From: an uncultured Ruegeria sp.
GTDB taxonomy: Bacteria > Pseudomonadota > Alphaproteobacteria > Rhodobacterales > Rhodobacteraceae
Assembly (NCBI RefSeq): GCF_947500045.1
Contig: NZ_CANMQQ010000002.1
Location: forward strand, 400,208-464,207
Reading direction: 5' to 3'
Length of the DNA: 64,000 nt
Made by a program: the position numbers and the translations under genes. The notes under the pieces are model-generated. The model made no database searches and had not been told where the DNA came from. It worked only from the letters and a program-made list of their open reading frames with translations. This document shows, in pieces, positions 52,639 to 61,257 of the stretch (positions are counted from its first letter, which is position 1; each line of letters begins with the position of its first letter).

Positions 52639-54441
52639 ATGACAACTACTGACGGCCAAACACCCAAATTGACTGAAGAACATATTGAACGACTTAAAGA
52701 AAATATGGGCAAAGTCGAAGAACTGTCCAAGCGTCTAGTCGAAGTTATGGCCGGTAAAACGCCACACACACCAGCGTTGGACGGCCCGAATCAAGAGCTT
52801 TTTGCAAAAGCAGCAACTGCGTATTGGGCAGAGGCCATGCAAAACCCTGCCAAACTGATGGAGCAGCAAATCGAGTACTGGGGAAAGTCAGTTCTTAACT
52901 TTGCTGAAGCGCAGAAAGCGATGACTTCAGCTGAGGGCGGGGAACCCGAGGCCCCGGTCAAAGACAAGCGGTTTTCCAATCCGATGTGGGACTCCAACCC
53001 CTATTTCCGCCTTGTTCGCCAACAATACCAAACCAATGCCGAGGCTATTGCGCAGGCCGTCGCATCGGTCGACGACCTGGACACCAAAGACAAACAGCGC
53101 CTGCAGTACTTCTCGCAACAGATCATCGACATGATGGCACCAACCAATTTTCTGGCCACCAACCCGGATGCGCTGGAGAAAGCAGTCGAAACGGAAGGTC
53201 AATCATTGATACAGGGGCTTGAGAACCTTGTGTCCGACCTTGAGGCCAACGATGGTGAGATGGTTGTCAGGCTTGCCGACGAAAGCGCCTTTGAGATCGG
53301 CGGCAACATCGCGACGACACCTGGGGATGTTGTCTATCGCAACCGGATGATGGAGCTGATCCAATATAAGCCGGTAACTGAGACGGTGCATGAAACCCCG
53401 ATCGTTCTATTCCCCCCCTGGATCAACAAATTCTACATCCTTGACCTGAAGGCGCAGAACAGTCTGATCAAATGGGTGACTGAGCAGGGTTACACCCTAT
53501 TCGTGGTCAGCTGGGTAAATGCCGATGACTCACATGCCGATATCGGGATGGAGGATTATATTCAGGAAGGATTCCTGACCGCCATCGAAGAGGCCAAGAA
53601 GATCTGCAAGGTCAAGCAGGTCAACGCGGTCGGCTATTGCATCGCGGGCACGACGCTTAGCCTGACCCTTTCGTTGATGAAGCAGCGCGGCGACAAGTCG
53701 ATCAAATCGGCCACCTTCTTTACCACTCTGACAGATTTCGGCGAGCAGGGAGAGTTCACGCCCTTCCTGCAGAATGATTTCATCGATGGGATCGAAGATC
53801 AGGTCTCGAAGGACGGAATTTTGAAAGCATGGATCATCGGGCGTACGATGTCTTTCCTGCGTTCGAAAGACCTGATCTATACACCCGCAATCCGTAGCTA
53901 CATGATGGGTGAAACGCCGCCTGCCTTCGATCTGCTGTTCTGGAATGGGGACGGGGCCAACCTGCCGGGCCGGATGGCGATCCAATATCTGCGCGGTTTG
54001 TGTCAGAGCAATGATTTCGTCACCGACGGGTTCGAACTGATGGGTCAAAAGCTACATATCAAAGATGTGGATGTCCCTGTGATGGCGATCACTTGCGAGA
54101 CGGACCATATCGCCGCGTGGAAGGATTGCTATCGCGGTGTGCAGCAGATGGGGTCAAAGTCGAAGACCTTCGTGGTGTCTGAATCCGGGCATATTGCAGG
54201 TATTGTGAACCCGCCCAGCAAGAAAAAATACGGCCACTATACCAACCCCGATCTCAAGTCTGATGCCGATACCTGGTTGAAAGAGGCGGACTTCCACGAA
54301 GGTTCGTGGTGGCCAATGTGGGAGGCCTGGTTGAAAAAGCGATCTGGCAAGCAGGTTCCAGCGCGGGATACGGGCGATTCGGATCATCCGCGTCTTTGCC
54401 CCGCTCCGGGTACCTATGTTTTGGTCAAGGCAAACCGCTGA
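52639..54441 (+). CDS. phaC: Class I polyhydroxyalkanoate synthase
   Basis: A 600-residue polymerase of (R)-3-hydroxyacyl-CoA. The ATG at 52639 follows GGTGGGA; the track adds five residues. N-terminal domain PaaC_N-like (SNPMWDSNPYFRLVRQQY). The lipase-box-like motif AVGYCIAGTTLSL carries the catalytic cysteine near residue 335, with the Asp in ITCETDHIAAWKD and the His in VSESGHIAGIVNPP. WINKFYILDL and FVVSWVNAD are also class I landmarks. It heads the storage-granule operon that continues with phaP and phaR. Confidence 0.97.
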   Translation: MTTTDGQTPKLTEEHIERLKENMGKVEELSKRLVEVMAGKTPHTPALDGPNQELFAKAATAYWAEAMQNPAKLMEQQIEYWGKSVLNFAEAQKAMTSAEGGEPEAPVKDKRFSNPMWDSNPYFRLVRQQYQTNAEAIAQAVASVDDLDTKDKQRLQYFSQQIIDMMAPTNFLATNPDALEKAVETEGQSLIQGLENLVSDLEANDGEMVVRLADESAFEIGGNIATTPGDVVYRNRMMELIQYKPVTETVHETPIVLFPPWINKFYILDLKAQNSLIKWVTEQGYTLFVVSWVNADDSHADIGMEDYIQEGFLTAIEEAKKICKVKQVNAVGYCIAGTTLSLTLSLMKQRGDKSIKSATFFTTLTDFGEQGEFTPFLQNDFIDGIEDQVSKDGILKAWIIGRTMSFLRSKDLIYTPAIRSYMMGETPPAFDLLFWNGDGANLPGRMAIQYLRGLCQSNDFVTDGFELMGQKLHIKDVDVPVMAITCETDHIAAWKDCYRGVQQMGSKSKTFVVSESGHIAGIVNPPSKKKYGHYTNPDLKSDADTWLKEADFHEGSWWPMWEAWLKKRSGKQVPARDTGDSDHPRLCPAPGTYVLVKANR

Positions 54442-54465
54442 TATCACTTTGAAACTCAAATTATT

Positions 54466-54506
54466 CTGCACTGCAGCAAGAAAAAACTTGCAATGCTGCG
54501 ATGCAG
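54466..54506. promoter_or_regulatory. Paired PhaR-type operators upstream of phaP
   Basis: CTGC-ACT-GCAG at 54466-54476 and CTGC-GAT-GCAG at 54496-54506, 30 bases apart (about three helical turns), in the gap between phaC and phaP. The arrangement suits cooperative binding of a repressor that is released when polymer accumulates. Confidence 0.65.
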
Positions 54507-54573
54507 CAATCATATTGCCCTCAAGCTGATGAAACCCGGGGTGGGCCCGGAACGGCTAAAAGGATTTAGGACA

Positions 54574-55020
54574 ATGGCAAAGACCCAAGACTTTACCGCG
54601 ACCCTGAAAGACATGATGGGCGCGTTCCCGGTTGACACAACCGCTCTGGAAGACGCATTCAAATCGACCGCTTCGCTGAACGAAAAGCTGTCGGGCGTTG
54701 CCCTGGACGCAGCTGAGAAATCGGCCGAAATCTCGAACAAATGGACCAAGGAAACCCTGGCCAAGCTGACCGAGATGTCGAAAGCAAAAACCGAGCCTGC
54801 AGATTACGCAAAAGCCGCAACCGACTTCGCTAGCGCGTCGGCTGAAGTTGCTGCTGAAAACATGGCTGCTTTCGCAGAAATCGCGAAAAAAGTTCAGACC
54901 GAAACTGTTGAGCTGCTGATGGCGGCTGGCAAAGACGTTGCTGAAGATGCGACCGCAGCCGTCAAGAAAGCCACCAACGAGGTGACTGCTGCTGCCAAGA
55001 AAGCAGCGACTGCCAAGTAA
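54574..55020 (+). CDS. phaP: Phasin (PHA granule surface protein)
   Basis: A 148-residue amphipathic, all-helical protein starting at 54574 (MAKTQDFTATLKDMMGAFPV), after AGGATTTAGGA. It is alanine- and lysine-rich with heptad-like AEKSAEISNKWTKETLAKLTEM and a positively charged tail (AVKKATNEVTAAAKKAATAK). This is the phasin_2 pattern that coats polyhydroxyalkanoate granules. The strong double operator upstream and terminator downstream suggest a highly expressed single-gene transcript. Confidence 0.93.
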   Translation: MAKTQDFTATLKDMMGAFPVDTTALEDAFKSTASLNEKLSGVALDAAEKSAEISNKWTKETLAKLTEMSKAKTEPADYAKAATDFASASAEVAAENMAAFAEIAKKVQTETVELLMAAGKDVAEDATAAVKKATNEVTAAAKKAATAK

Positions 55021-55070
55021 GGTAAGTCTGCGACGCTGCACCCATTCCTCCCGATTGGTGCAATCGCAAG

Positions 55071-55103
55071 AGGGCAGGTCTTTTGACCTGCCCTTTCTTT
55101 TTG
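55071..55103 (+). terminator. Rho-independent terminator of phaP
   Basis: AGGGCAGGTC / GACCTGCCCT with a TTTT loop and a following TTCTTTTT. Confidence 0.93.
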
Positions 55104-55120
55104 TTCTGCAGTCGCATAAC

Positions 55121-55131
55121 CTGCGCTGCAA
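55121..55131. promoter_or_regulatory. Possible PhaR operator upstream of phaR
   Basis: CTGC-GCT-GCAA, one mismatch from CTGC-N3-GCAG, with a CTGCAG 15 bases upstream (55107-55112). It lies 26 bases before the phaR start, fitting autoregulation. Confidence 0.45.
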
Positions 55132-55157
55132 CGCATCATCCTTGGGGAGGGTACCGG

Positions 55158-55712
55158 GTGTCTGAACAAGAAAAACCGCTGTTGATCAAGCGCTATGCCA
55201 GTCGTCGGTTGTACAATACCGAGACCAGCGATTACGTGACACTGGAAGATATCGCCGGGTTCATCCGCGACGGGCGCGAGGTTCAGATCATTGATCTAAA
55301 AACCGGCGATGACTTGACCCGTCAGTATCTGCTTCAAATCATTGCCGAACACGAAAGCCGGGGCGAGAATGTGCTGCCGGTCAATGTGCTGAATGATCTG
55401 GTGCGCAGTTACATGGTGCCAGGCGGGGGCATGATGCCACAATTCCTGCAAAGCTCGTTCGAGATGCTGCGTGAGAGTCAGGCCAAGATGGTAGAGAACA
55501 TGAACGCCATGAACCCGATGTCCCAGATGCCGGGGTTCGATGCGATGCAGGCGCAGCAAAAAGCTTTCTTAAAGGCAATGACCGGAGGTCTGGCTAGCAA
55601 CTGGTCCAGCCCCGAGCAAGAGGATGAGACCCCGTCCAAGCCGAAAGAGGATCTGAACGACATCAAGAAGCAGCTTGCCGAGTTGCAGCAGAAGCTGTCA
55701 AAGCTGAGTTGA
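55158..55712 (+). CDS. phaR: Polyhydroxyalkanoate synthesis repressor
   Basis: A 184-residue regulator with a GTG start at 55158 after GGGGAGGG. The N-terminal PHA_gran_rgn domain (LLIKRYASRRLYNTETSDYV, LEDIAGFIRDG, IIDLKTGDDLTRQYLLQII) binds DNA and nascent PHA. The middle is methionine- and glutamine-rich (residues ~110-145) and the tail forms a coiled coil (DIKKQLAELQQKLSKLS). It should repress phaP and itself until polymer titrates it away. Confidence 0.95.
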   Translation: MSEQEKPLLIKRYASRRLYNTETSDYVTLEDIAGFIRDGREVQIIDLKTGDDLTRQYLLQIIAEHESRGENVLPVNVLNDLVRSYMVPGGGMMPQFLQSSFEMLRESQAKMVENMNAMNPMSQMPGFDAMQAQQKAFLKAMTGGLASNWSSPEQEDETPSKPKEDLNDIKKQLAELQQKLSKLS

Positions 55713-55720
55713 TCTGAAAG

Positions 55721-56482
55721 ATGCGCTGGTTGGCTGTGCTTGGCGCGATGCTTTGGGCACAGGGCGCATGGGCACAGGGCCAGTTCACCTCGGTTTGGGA
55801 GCCGGTCTGTACGCTGGGTCAGGACAACGCTGAAGGTTGCGATGACATTCGCGCCCGGGAAATTCTGGACGCATCTATCCCGCCATGGCGCGCAATCGGG
55901 CGGGTCAATTTTGCCAGTCGCAGCCAGCTGTCGCATTGTACCGGTGTTCTGATTTCTGATAGGCTGGTTCTGACGGCGGCGCATTGTCTCTATAACAGTG
56001 CCCGCCAGCGCTGGATTCCCCCAACAAGCATCCGCTTTGCAGCGGGTTATCAGCGCGGTGAAGCAATTGCTGTATCATCTGTCACAAACTATCGGTTGGA
56101 TGCCGAGCAGAGGGCCGGAGGTCGTTTCAACAATCGCGCCGAACTGGATTGGGCCGTGTTGGAATTGGCCGAGCCGATAGGAGAGCAGGTGGGGTTTCTG
56201 CCGGTTTCACAGAGTGTTGGGCAGGATGGTACCGTCGCGGGGTATCCCGGACTGCGACCGCATGTGCTGAGCCAAACAAGCAGATGTGTCCCAAGCCCGG
56301 CAGGCAAGGGGCTGCTCCGTGCGATTTGCCCGGTCATGATGGGGGATTCAGGCGCGCCACTTCTTGTGCAAACTGATGCAGGTCTTGCCGTTGGCGGAAT
56401 ATTGTCGCGCATTGCGCCAACCCCGGAAGGGATTGACGCGTTGTTTTTGTCTACACAGCAATTCGATCTGGGCGAGCGTTAG
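55721..56482 (+). CDS. Secreted trypsin-like serine protease
   Basis: A 253-residue S1-family peptidase with a Sec signal (MRWLAVLGAMLWAQGAWAQ). The triad is recognisable: His in LVLTAAHCLYN near residue 92, Asp in RAELDWAVLELAE near 145, and Ser in VMMGDSGAPLLV near 213. Cysteines suggest disulphides. It starts 8 bases after phaR and may share its transcript, but a functional link to PHA is unlikely. Confidence 0.88.
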   Translation: MRWLAVLGAMLWAQGAWAQGQFTSVWEPVCTLGQDNAEGCDDIRAREILDASIPPWRAIGRVNFASRSQLSHCTGVLISDRLVLTAAHCLYNSARQRWIPPTSIRFAAGYQRGEAIAVSSVTNYRLDAEQRAGGRFNNRAELDWAVLELAEPIGEQVGFLPVSQSVGQDGTVAGYPGLRPHVLSQTSRCVPSPAGKGLLRAICPVMMGDSGAPLLVQTDAGLAVGGILSRIAPTPEGIDALFLSTQQFDLGER

Positions 56483-56484
56483 CT

Positions 56485-57684
56485 TCAGGTGCCGTAGACA
56501 GGGATCGGGCCAACCACTTCTCCGACCGAGGCCAACAGAATGTCGGTGATTATGTCCAATTCTTCGCGTGTAAGGCGCACGGGCAGGCGAACATCACAGG
56601 CTCTCATCAGCATCGCGCGGGTCTGTGGCAGATCGACCTGTTCAGACAGGAACTGCCAATTCCAGAAGGCGCGGGCGTTGTCCTGACTCAGGCCAAACAC
56701 CTGTACTTTAACACCGCGTGCCTCGGACGCCGCGGCAAATGCACGGATTTCGTCGTCGCTGAGGTTCACCAGGTTGAACTGGATCGAATCTGGTGCGCGC
56801 CGCTCAGGCCCCAGCGGGGCAGGGACTTCGATATAGGGCGACGCGTTCAATCGACCGGCCACATAGTCATGGTTTGCTAGCCCGTCACGTACTCGGCGTG
56901 CCAGTTCGGGGATTTGCGGACGGATCACAGCGGCGCTGAGGTTGCTCATCCTCAGGTTATAAAGTGGCAACTGGTTCTGCCAACGGGCAAATGCCTGTTC
57001 CAGCTCGGGCGCGCCAGAGTGCTTTTTCCAGTTATGCTCATAGGCACCCGACATGATCACTGCGCGCGCCACAAGATCGGCGTCGTCGCTGACCAAAATA
57101 CCACCTTCACCGGCGTTGATCATCTTGTAGGACTGGAATGAGAAACAGCCCACCTTGCCGATGGTGCCGATATTGCGCCCTTGCCAGGTGGTGCCCAGCG
57201 AATGGGCCGCGTCCTCGATCACCGGGATATCACGTGCGTCACACAGCTCCATGATCGCATCCATGTCCGAGGTATGGCCGCGCATGTGGCTAATGATTAC
57301 TGCTTGCACGCTGTCCAGCTTGGCGATGAAATCCTTCAAATCGACGCGATAGTTCTCACTCACTTCGCACAAAACCGGGATGCAGTCGGCGTGAACGATC
57401 GAAGACGGCACGGCGGCAAAGGTAAAGCCGGGGATCAAAACCCGCGCATCTCTGGGCAGCCCCAGTGCCTTGAGCGACAGAAACAAAGCGGCCGAGCAGG
57501 AAGAAACCGCCAGCGCATATTTTGTACCAAGCAACTCAGCAAACTCGGTTTCGAGCAAGGCCACCGGCGCGTCCTGCGGCGCGGTATAGCGAAACAGGTC
57601 ACCTGATTGCATCAGGGCGTTGATGGCGTCAAGTGCGGCTGCGGGGATCGGTTCGGCGTCATGGACGTTGGGTATAAGCGTCAT
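56485..57684 (-). CDS. DegT/DnrJ/EryC1/StrS-family aminotransferase
   Basis: A 399-residue PLP enzyme of the sugar aminotransferase family. LAVSSCSAALFLSLKALGL, GFTFAAVPSSIVHADCIPVL, VIEDAAHSLG and the PLP lysine in FSFQSYKMINAGEGG near residue 190 are diagnostic. These enzymes aminate nucleotide-linked keto sugars, but this one has no sugar-biosynthesis neighbours, so its role is open. It converges with the protease gene, two bases between stops. Confidence 0.9.
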   Translation of the reverse strand: MTLIPNVHDAEPIPAAALDAINALMQSGDLFRYTAPQDAPVALLETEFAELLGTKYALAVSSCSAALFLSLKALGLPRDARVLIPGFTFAAVPSSIVHADCIPVLCEVSENYRVDLKDFIAKLDSVQAVIISHMRGHTSDMDAIMELCDARDIPVIEDAAHSLGTTWQGRNIGTIGKVGCFSFQSYKMINAGEGGILVSDDADLVARAVIMSGAYEHNWKKHSGAPELEQAFARWQNQLPLYNLRMSNLSAAVIRPQIPELARRVRDGLANHDYVAGRLNASPYIEVPAPLGPERRAPDSIQFNLVNLSDDEIRAFAAASEARGVKVQVFGLSQDNARAFWNWQFLSEQVDLPQTRAMLMRACDVRLPVRLTREELDIITDILLASVGEVVGPIPVYGT

Positions 57685-57796
57685 ATTTGGATTTCCCGAA
57701 TTTTACCTTTGGGAAAGATAAAGTCAGACAAGGCTCAAGCCAAGACCTGAATCACCGCGTCGGCGAAATTTCACCAAACTGTCGTGATTGGCGGGG

Positions 57797-59101
57797 TCAG
57801 AATCCTAACCTGTCGCGCAGCGCGTACCATGTCATCGCCAGCACCAGCAAAGGGCTGCGCAACGCCGGACCGCCGGGAAAGCGCAAGGCAGGGACGCGGG
57901 CCATGGTATCAAACCCCTCGGCCTGACCCTGGACGGCAAGTGCCATTAGCTGTCCGGCATGGGTTGCCGTGCCAACCCCATGTCCAGAATAGCCCGAGGC
58001 CGAAAAGATGTTCGGGGCCAGCCGCGCCAAATACGGCATGCGGCGCATTGTGATACCAAGCGTTCCGCCCCAGGCATAGTCGATCTTGACATCCTGTAGA
58101 TGCGGGAAAATCTCGGTCATCGGCTTGCGCACTGCGGCGGCAATATCCGATGGAAAACGATAACCATAGCTTTCACCACCTCCGAACAGCAGCCTGTTAT
58201 CTGCACTCAGCCGGAAGTAATTCACCACGAATTTCGTATCCGCGACGGCAATATTCTTGGCCAAGACTTTTTGCGCCTCAGACCCCAAGGGTTCGGTTGC
58301 AGCAATGAAATTGTTGATTGGCATTACACGTGATGCGACTTGTCGGTTCAGATCGCCTAGATATCCATTGCAGGCCAAAATAACGTGATCGGCGGTGACC
58401 CTGCCTTTGTCTGTGCGCACCGTCGCGCGAGCGCCCTGGTCGATACCAAGGACTTCGGTGCCTTCATGCAGTCTCAGCCCGGCCCCAACCGCTGCGCGCG
58501 CAAGGCCGAGTACGTAGTTTAGCGGATGTAAATGCGCCGCGCCGTGATCCAGATAGCCCCCTGCATAAGCGGGTGACGGGCAAAGACCGCGCGCGGTATC
58601 GGCGTCCAAAGGTTCGATTTGGTCGTAATTGTATCTGCCTGTCAGATGCGCCGCGTGGTCGTGTAGCTCAGCACGTTCCGTATCGTTGAACCCAAGAACG
58701 GCGATACCGGGCTTCAAATCGCAGTCAATCTGATGCTTTGAGATCAGGGATTTGACAAGGTCCTTGGCATCTTCAGCCAGATCCCACAGCTTGGACGCAT
58801 CATCATCGCCGACAAGCCGCTCAAGATCCTCCTGATCCATCCGCTGCGCACTACCCAGCTGTCCGCCATTTCGCCCCGAAGCGCCAAAGCCCACGCGGTG
58901 AGCCTCCAATAAAACGACATCGAACCCGGCTTCTGACAAATGCAGCGCTGCCGAGAGGCCCGTATACCCGCCCCCAACGATGCACACGTCGGCCCTATGT
59001 TCTCCCTCCAACGCTGGATAGCGGTCGAATGGATGCGCTGTTGCGGCATACCAGCTTGGCGGAAATTCCGCCTTCCGATCATTGGAATACAGCAAGTTCA
59101 T
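57797..59101 (-). CDS. puuB: FAD-dependent amine oxidoreductase (gamma-glutamylputrescine oxidase, PuuB-like)
   Basis: A 434-residue DAO-family flavoprotein from the ATG at 59101; the track's start 10 residues earlier lacks a ribosome site. The FAD dinucleotide motif VCIVGGGYTGLSAALHLSEAG begins near residue 38 (shown here cut), with GFGASGRNGGQLGSAQR as the ATG-type motif and GYSGHGVGTATHAGQ near the C-terminus. It should oxidise a gamma-glutamylated amine to the aldehyde. It is last in the PuuD-like / PuuA-like / PuuB-like operon, which supports the substrate call. Confidence 0.82.
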   Translation of the reverse strand: MNLLYSNDRKAEFPPSWYAATAHPFDRYPALEGEHRADVCIVGGGYTGLSAALHLSEAGFDVVLLEAHRVGFGASGRNGGQLGSAQRMDQEDLERLVGDDDASKLWDLAEDAKDLVKSLISKHQIDCDLKPGIAVLGFNDTERAELHDHAAHLTGRYNYDQIEPLDADTARGLCPSPAYAGGYLDHGAAHLHPLNYVLGLARAAVGAGLRLHEGTEVLGIDQGARATVRTDKGRVTADHVILACNGYLGDLNRQVASRVMPINNFIAATEPLGSEAQKVLAKNIAVADTKFVVNYFRLSADNRLLFGGGESYGYRFPSDIAAAVRKPMTEIFPHLQDVKIDYAWGGTLGITMRRMPYLARLAPNIFSASGYSGHGVGTATHAGQLMALAVQGQAEGFDTMARVPALRFPGGPALRSPLLVLAMTWYALRDRLGF

Positions 59102-59160
59102 TGAGAGCGCCCCATCTTCTTCTCGTTCCAAATACGGATATCCCGAACGCCGCCAAGTCC

Positions 59161-60519
59161 CTAGACGTTCATCAGCAGGTGCTCACGCTCCCACGGAGAA
59201 ATCACCTGCAGGAACTCTTCGTACTCTGCGCGTTTGACGATGCCATAAACACGGGCGAATTCAGGGCCAAGAACGTCATGCAAGGCGGTGGCTTGATCAA
59301 ACAAGTCCAGCGCGTCACCCATGACCTGCGGGATGTCGCCGTCACCTTCATAGGCATCGCCATAGAATTGGCGACGTGGGCGTTCCTGCTGGGTCAGACC
59401 TAAGTAACCGCAGGCCAGTGACAAAGCGATACCCAGATAAGGATTGCAATCCATCCCGGCGATACGGTTCTCAACTCGTCGCGCTTCTGGGCCTGACAGG
59501 GGTACGCGAATTCCAGTGGTGCGGTTGTCGCGCGCCCATTCCAGATTGATCGGCGCGGCATGATCTTTCACATAGCGGCGGTAGGAATTCACGTAAGGCG
59601 CCATCACCGCCAGACCAGCGGGCAGGTGGTTCTGTAGCCCTGCGATGAAGTGATAAAACGCATCCGTCTCGCCCCCTTGCGGACCAGAAAAGATATTCTG
59701 ACCCGTTTCCTTTTCGATGATCGAGTGATGGATGTGCATGGCTGAGCCTGGCTCATCCTCAATCGGTTTTGCCATGAACGTGGCAAAACAGTTGTGACGC
59801 AACGCGGCTTCGCGGATCAGGCGTTTGAAATAGAATACTTCATCCGCCAGCTTCACCGGATCACCGTGGCGCAGATTGATCTCCAACTGCCCGGCGCCGC
59901 CTTCCTGCGTGATCCCGTCGATCTCGAACCCTTGAAACTCGGCGAAATCGTAGATGTCGTCGATCACCGGTCCGAACTCATCCACCGCGGTCATCGAATA
60001 GGCCTGCCGCGCCGCGGCCGGCCGGCCCGAGCGGCCCATCATCGGCTTAATCCCCTGCGCCGGGTCCACATTTGGCGCAACAAGGAAAAATTCCATCTCG
60101 GGGGCGACGATCGGTTCCCAACCATTGTCGTGATACATCTTCACCACGCGCTTGAGCACATTGCGCGGGCTGAAAGGGATCGGCTCTCCGTCACGGTCAA
60201 ACGCGTCGTGGATCACCTGCAGGGTCCAGTCGCCGGTCCATGGAGCAGCAGATGCAGTTGAGAAGTCGGGCTTCAGAATCATGTCGCGCTCGATGAACCC
60301 GTCTTCTCCGGCAGCCTCGCCCCAGTCCCCGGTTATGGTTTGGTAAAAGATGCTGTCGGGCAGGTGGAAATAGGATTGTTTGGCGAATTTCGACGCGGGG
60401 ACCGCCTTGCCGCGCGCGATGCCGGGCAGGTCCGAAATGATGCATTCGACTTCATCCAGCCGCTTGCCTTCGAAATAAGTGCGTGCTGCTTCAGGCAGCT
60501 GATCTGTCCAGTCGGCCAT
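59161..60519 (-). CDS. puuA: Glutamine-synthetase-family ligase (gamma-glutamylputrescine synthetase, PuuA-like)
   Basis: A 452-residue GS-superfamily ligase. Motifs: IISDLPGIARGKAVP, metal-site APEMEFFLV, GQLEINLRHGDP, the nucleotide site EPGSAMHIHHSII, NRTTGIRVP and RVENRIAGMDCNPYLGIALSL. The neighbouring amine oxidase and glutamine amidotransferase identify it as the first step of a Puu-type polyamine pathway, ATP-dependent gamma-glutamylation. Its start shares a base with the upstream gene's stop (TGATG). Confidence 0.85.
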   Translation of the reverse strand: MADWTDQLPEAARTYFEGKRLDEVECIISDLPGIARGKAVPASKFAKQSYFHLPDSIFYQTITGDWGEAAGEDGFIERDMILKPDFSTASAAPWTGDWTLQVIHDAFDRDGEPIPFSPRNVLKRVVKMYHDNGWEPIVAPEMEFFLVAPNVDPAQGIKPMMGRSGRPAAARQAYSMTAVDEFGPVIDDIYDFAEFQGFEIDGITQEGGAGQLEINLRHGDPVKLADEVFYFKRLIREAALRHNCFATFMAKPIEDEPGSAMHIHHSIIEKETGQNIFSGPQGGETDAFYHFIAGLQNHLPAGLAVMAPYVNSYRRYVKDHAAPINLEWARDNRTTGIRVPLSGPEARRVENRIAGMDCNPYLGIALSLACGYLGLTQQERPRRQFYGDAYEGDGDIPQVMGDALDLFDQATALHDVLGPEFARVYGIVKRAEYEEFLQVISPWEREHLLMNV

Positions 60520-61199
60520 CAGGCCCTCGCTTTCTTCAGAAAATCCGCCATGTGGCGACCGATTTTGGCATTGTCATCTGCGGCGTCCTGTCGGTTTGCG
60601 GCAGCTTGCATCAGGTCATCGGGAACCACGCCTTTACCTCGGGTTTCCATCAACCCCTGAATGAAATCATTTCCGTATTCCGGGTGGGCCTGCACGGTCC
60701 AGATCGTGTCGCCATACGCGACCATCGCGTTCTGGCAAAAGTCATTCGTGCCGGTGACCACAGCGCCTTCGGGCAGTCGCGTGACCTGATCCTGATGCCA
60801 AGCGTTCAGCGTGACGGCCTGGTCACCAAAGCGGTAATCGGTGCGTCCAATTGCCCAGCCGCCTTTGAACTTTTCCACTTTACCACCAAGGGCTTGCGCG
60901 ATGATCTGATGGCCAAAGCAGACACCGATCAACGGTGTTCCGGCTTCTTGAATATCACGGATCAGCCGCTCTAGTGGGGCAATCCATGGGTGATCTTCGT
61001 AGGCACCATGGCGCGATCCTGTTATCACCCAGCCATCGGCCTGATGCGCGTTTTCCGGAAACACGCCGTCGACCACTGAATATGTCTGGAATTCAAATCC
61101 GTTTCCGCCCAGTAATGCACGAAACATGCCGTCATATTCCCCGAATTGTTCATGCAATTCGTCGGGTGGGTGACCGGTTACAAGTATGCCGATTTTCAT
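60519..61199 (-). CDS. Class I glutamine amidotransferase-like hydrolase (PuuD role?)
   Basis: A 226-residue class I GATase-fold protein. It has the nucleophile cysteine in GVCFGHQIIAQALGG near residue 95, His-Glu of the triad in VQAHPEYGNDF near 172, and WVITGSRHGAYED. It is a free-standing hydrolase with no synthetase partner domain, consistent with gamma-glutamyl-GABA hydrolysis, though classic PuuD belongs to the C26 family and this looks closer to YfeJ-type GATases. It is the first gene of the operon, behind the palindrome at 61208. Confidence 0.8.
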   Translation of the reverse strand: MKIGILVTGHPPDELHEQFGEYDGMFRALLGGNGFEFQTYSVVDGVFPENAHQADGWVITGSRHGAYEDHPWIAPLERLIRDIQEAGTPLIGVCFGHQIIAQALGGKVEKFKGGWAIGRTDYRFGDQAVTLNAWHQDQVTRLPEGAVVTGTNDFCQNAMVAYGDTIWTVQAHPEYGNDFIQGLMETRGKGVVPDDLMQAAANRQDAADDNAKIGRHMADFLKKARA

Positions 61200-61207
61200 A
61201 GTTCACC

Positions 61208-61223
61208 AAATTTGATCAAATTT
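61208..61223. promoter_or_regulatory. Palindromic operator upstream of the PuuD/PuuA/PuuB-like operon
   Basis: AAATTTGATCAAATTT, a perfect 16-bp palindrome 8 bases from the first start codon. The same AATTTGATCAAATT core occurs at 62636-62649 before the next glutamine-synthetase-like gene, so both units probably answer to one regulator. Confidence 0.7.
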
Positions 61224-61257
61224 ATTCTAGCGGAGCGAAGCAAGGCGGGCAAGAGGC

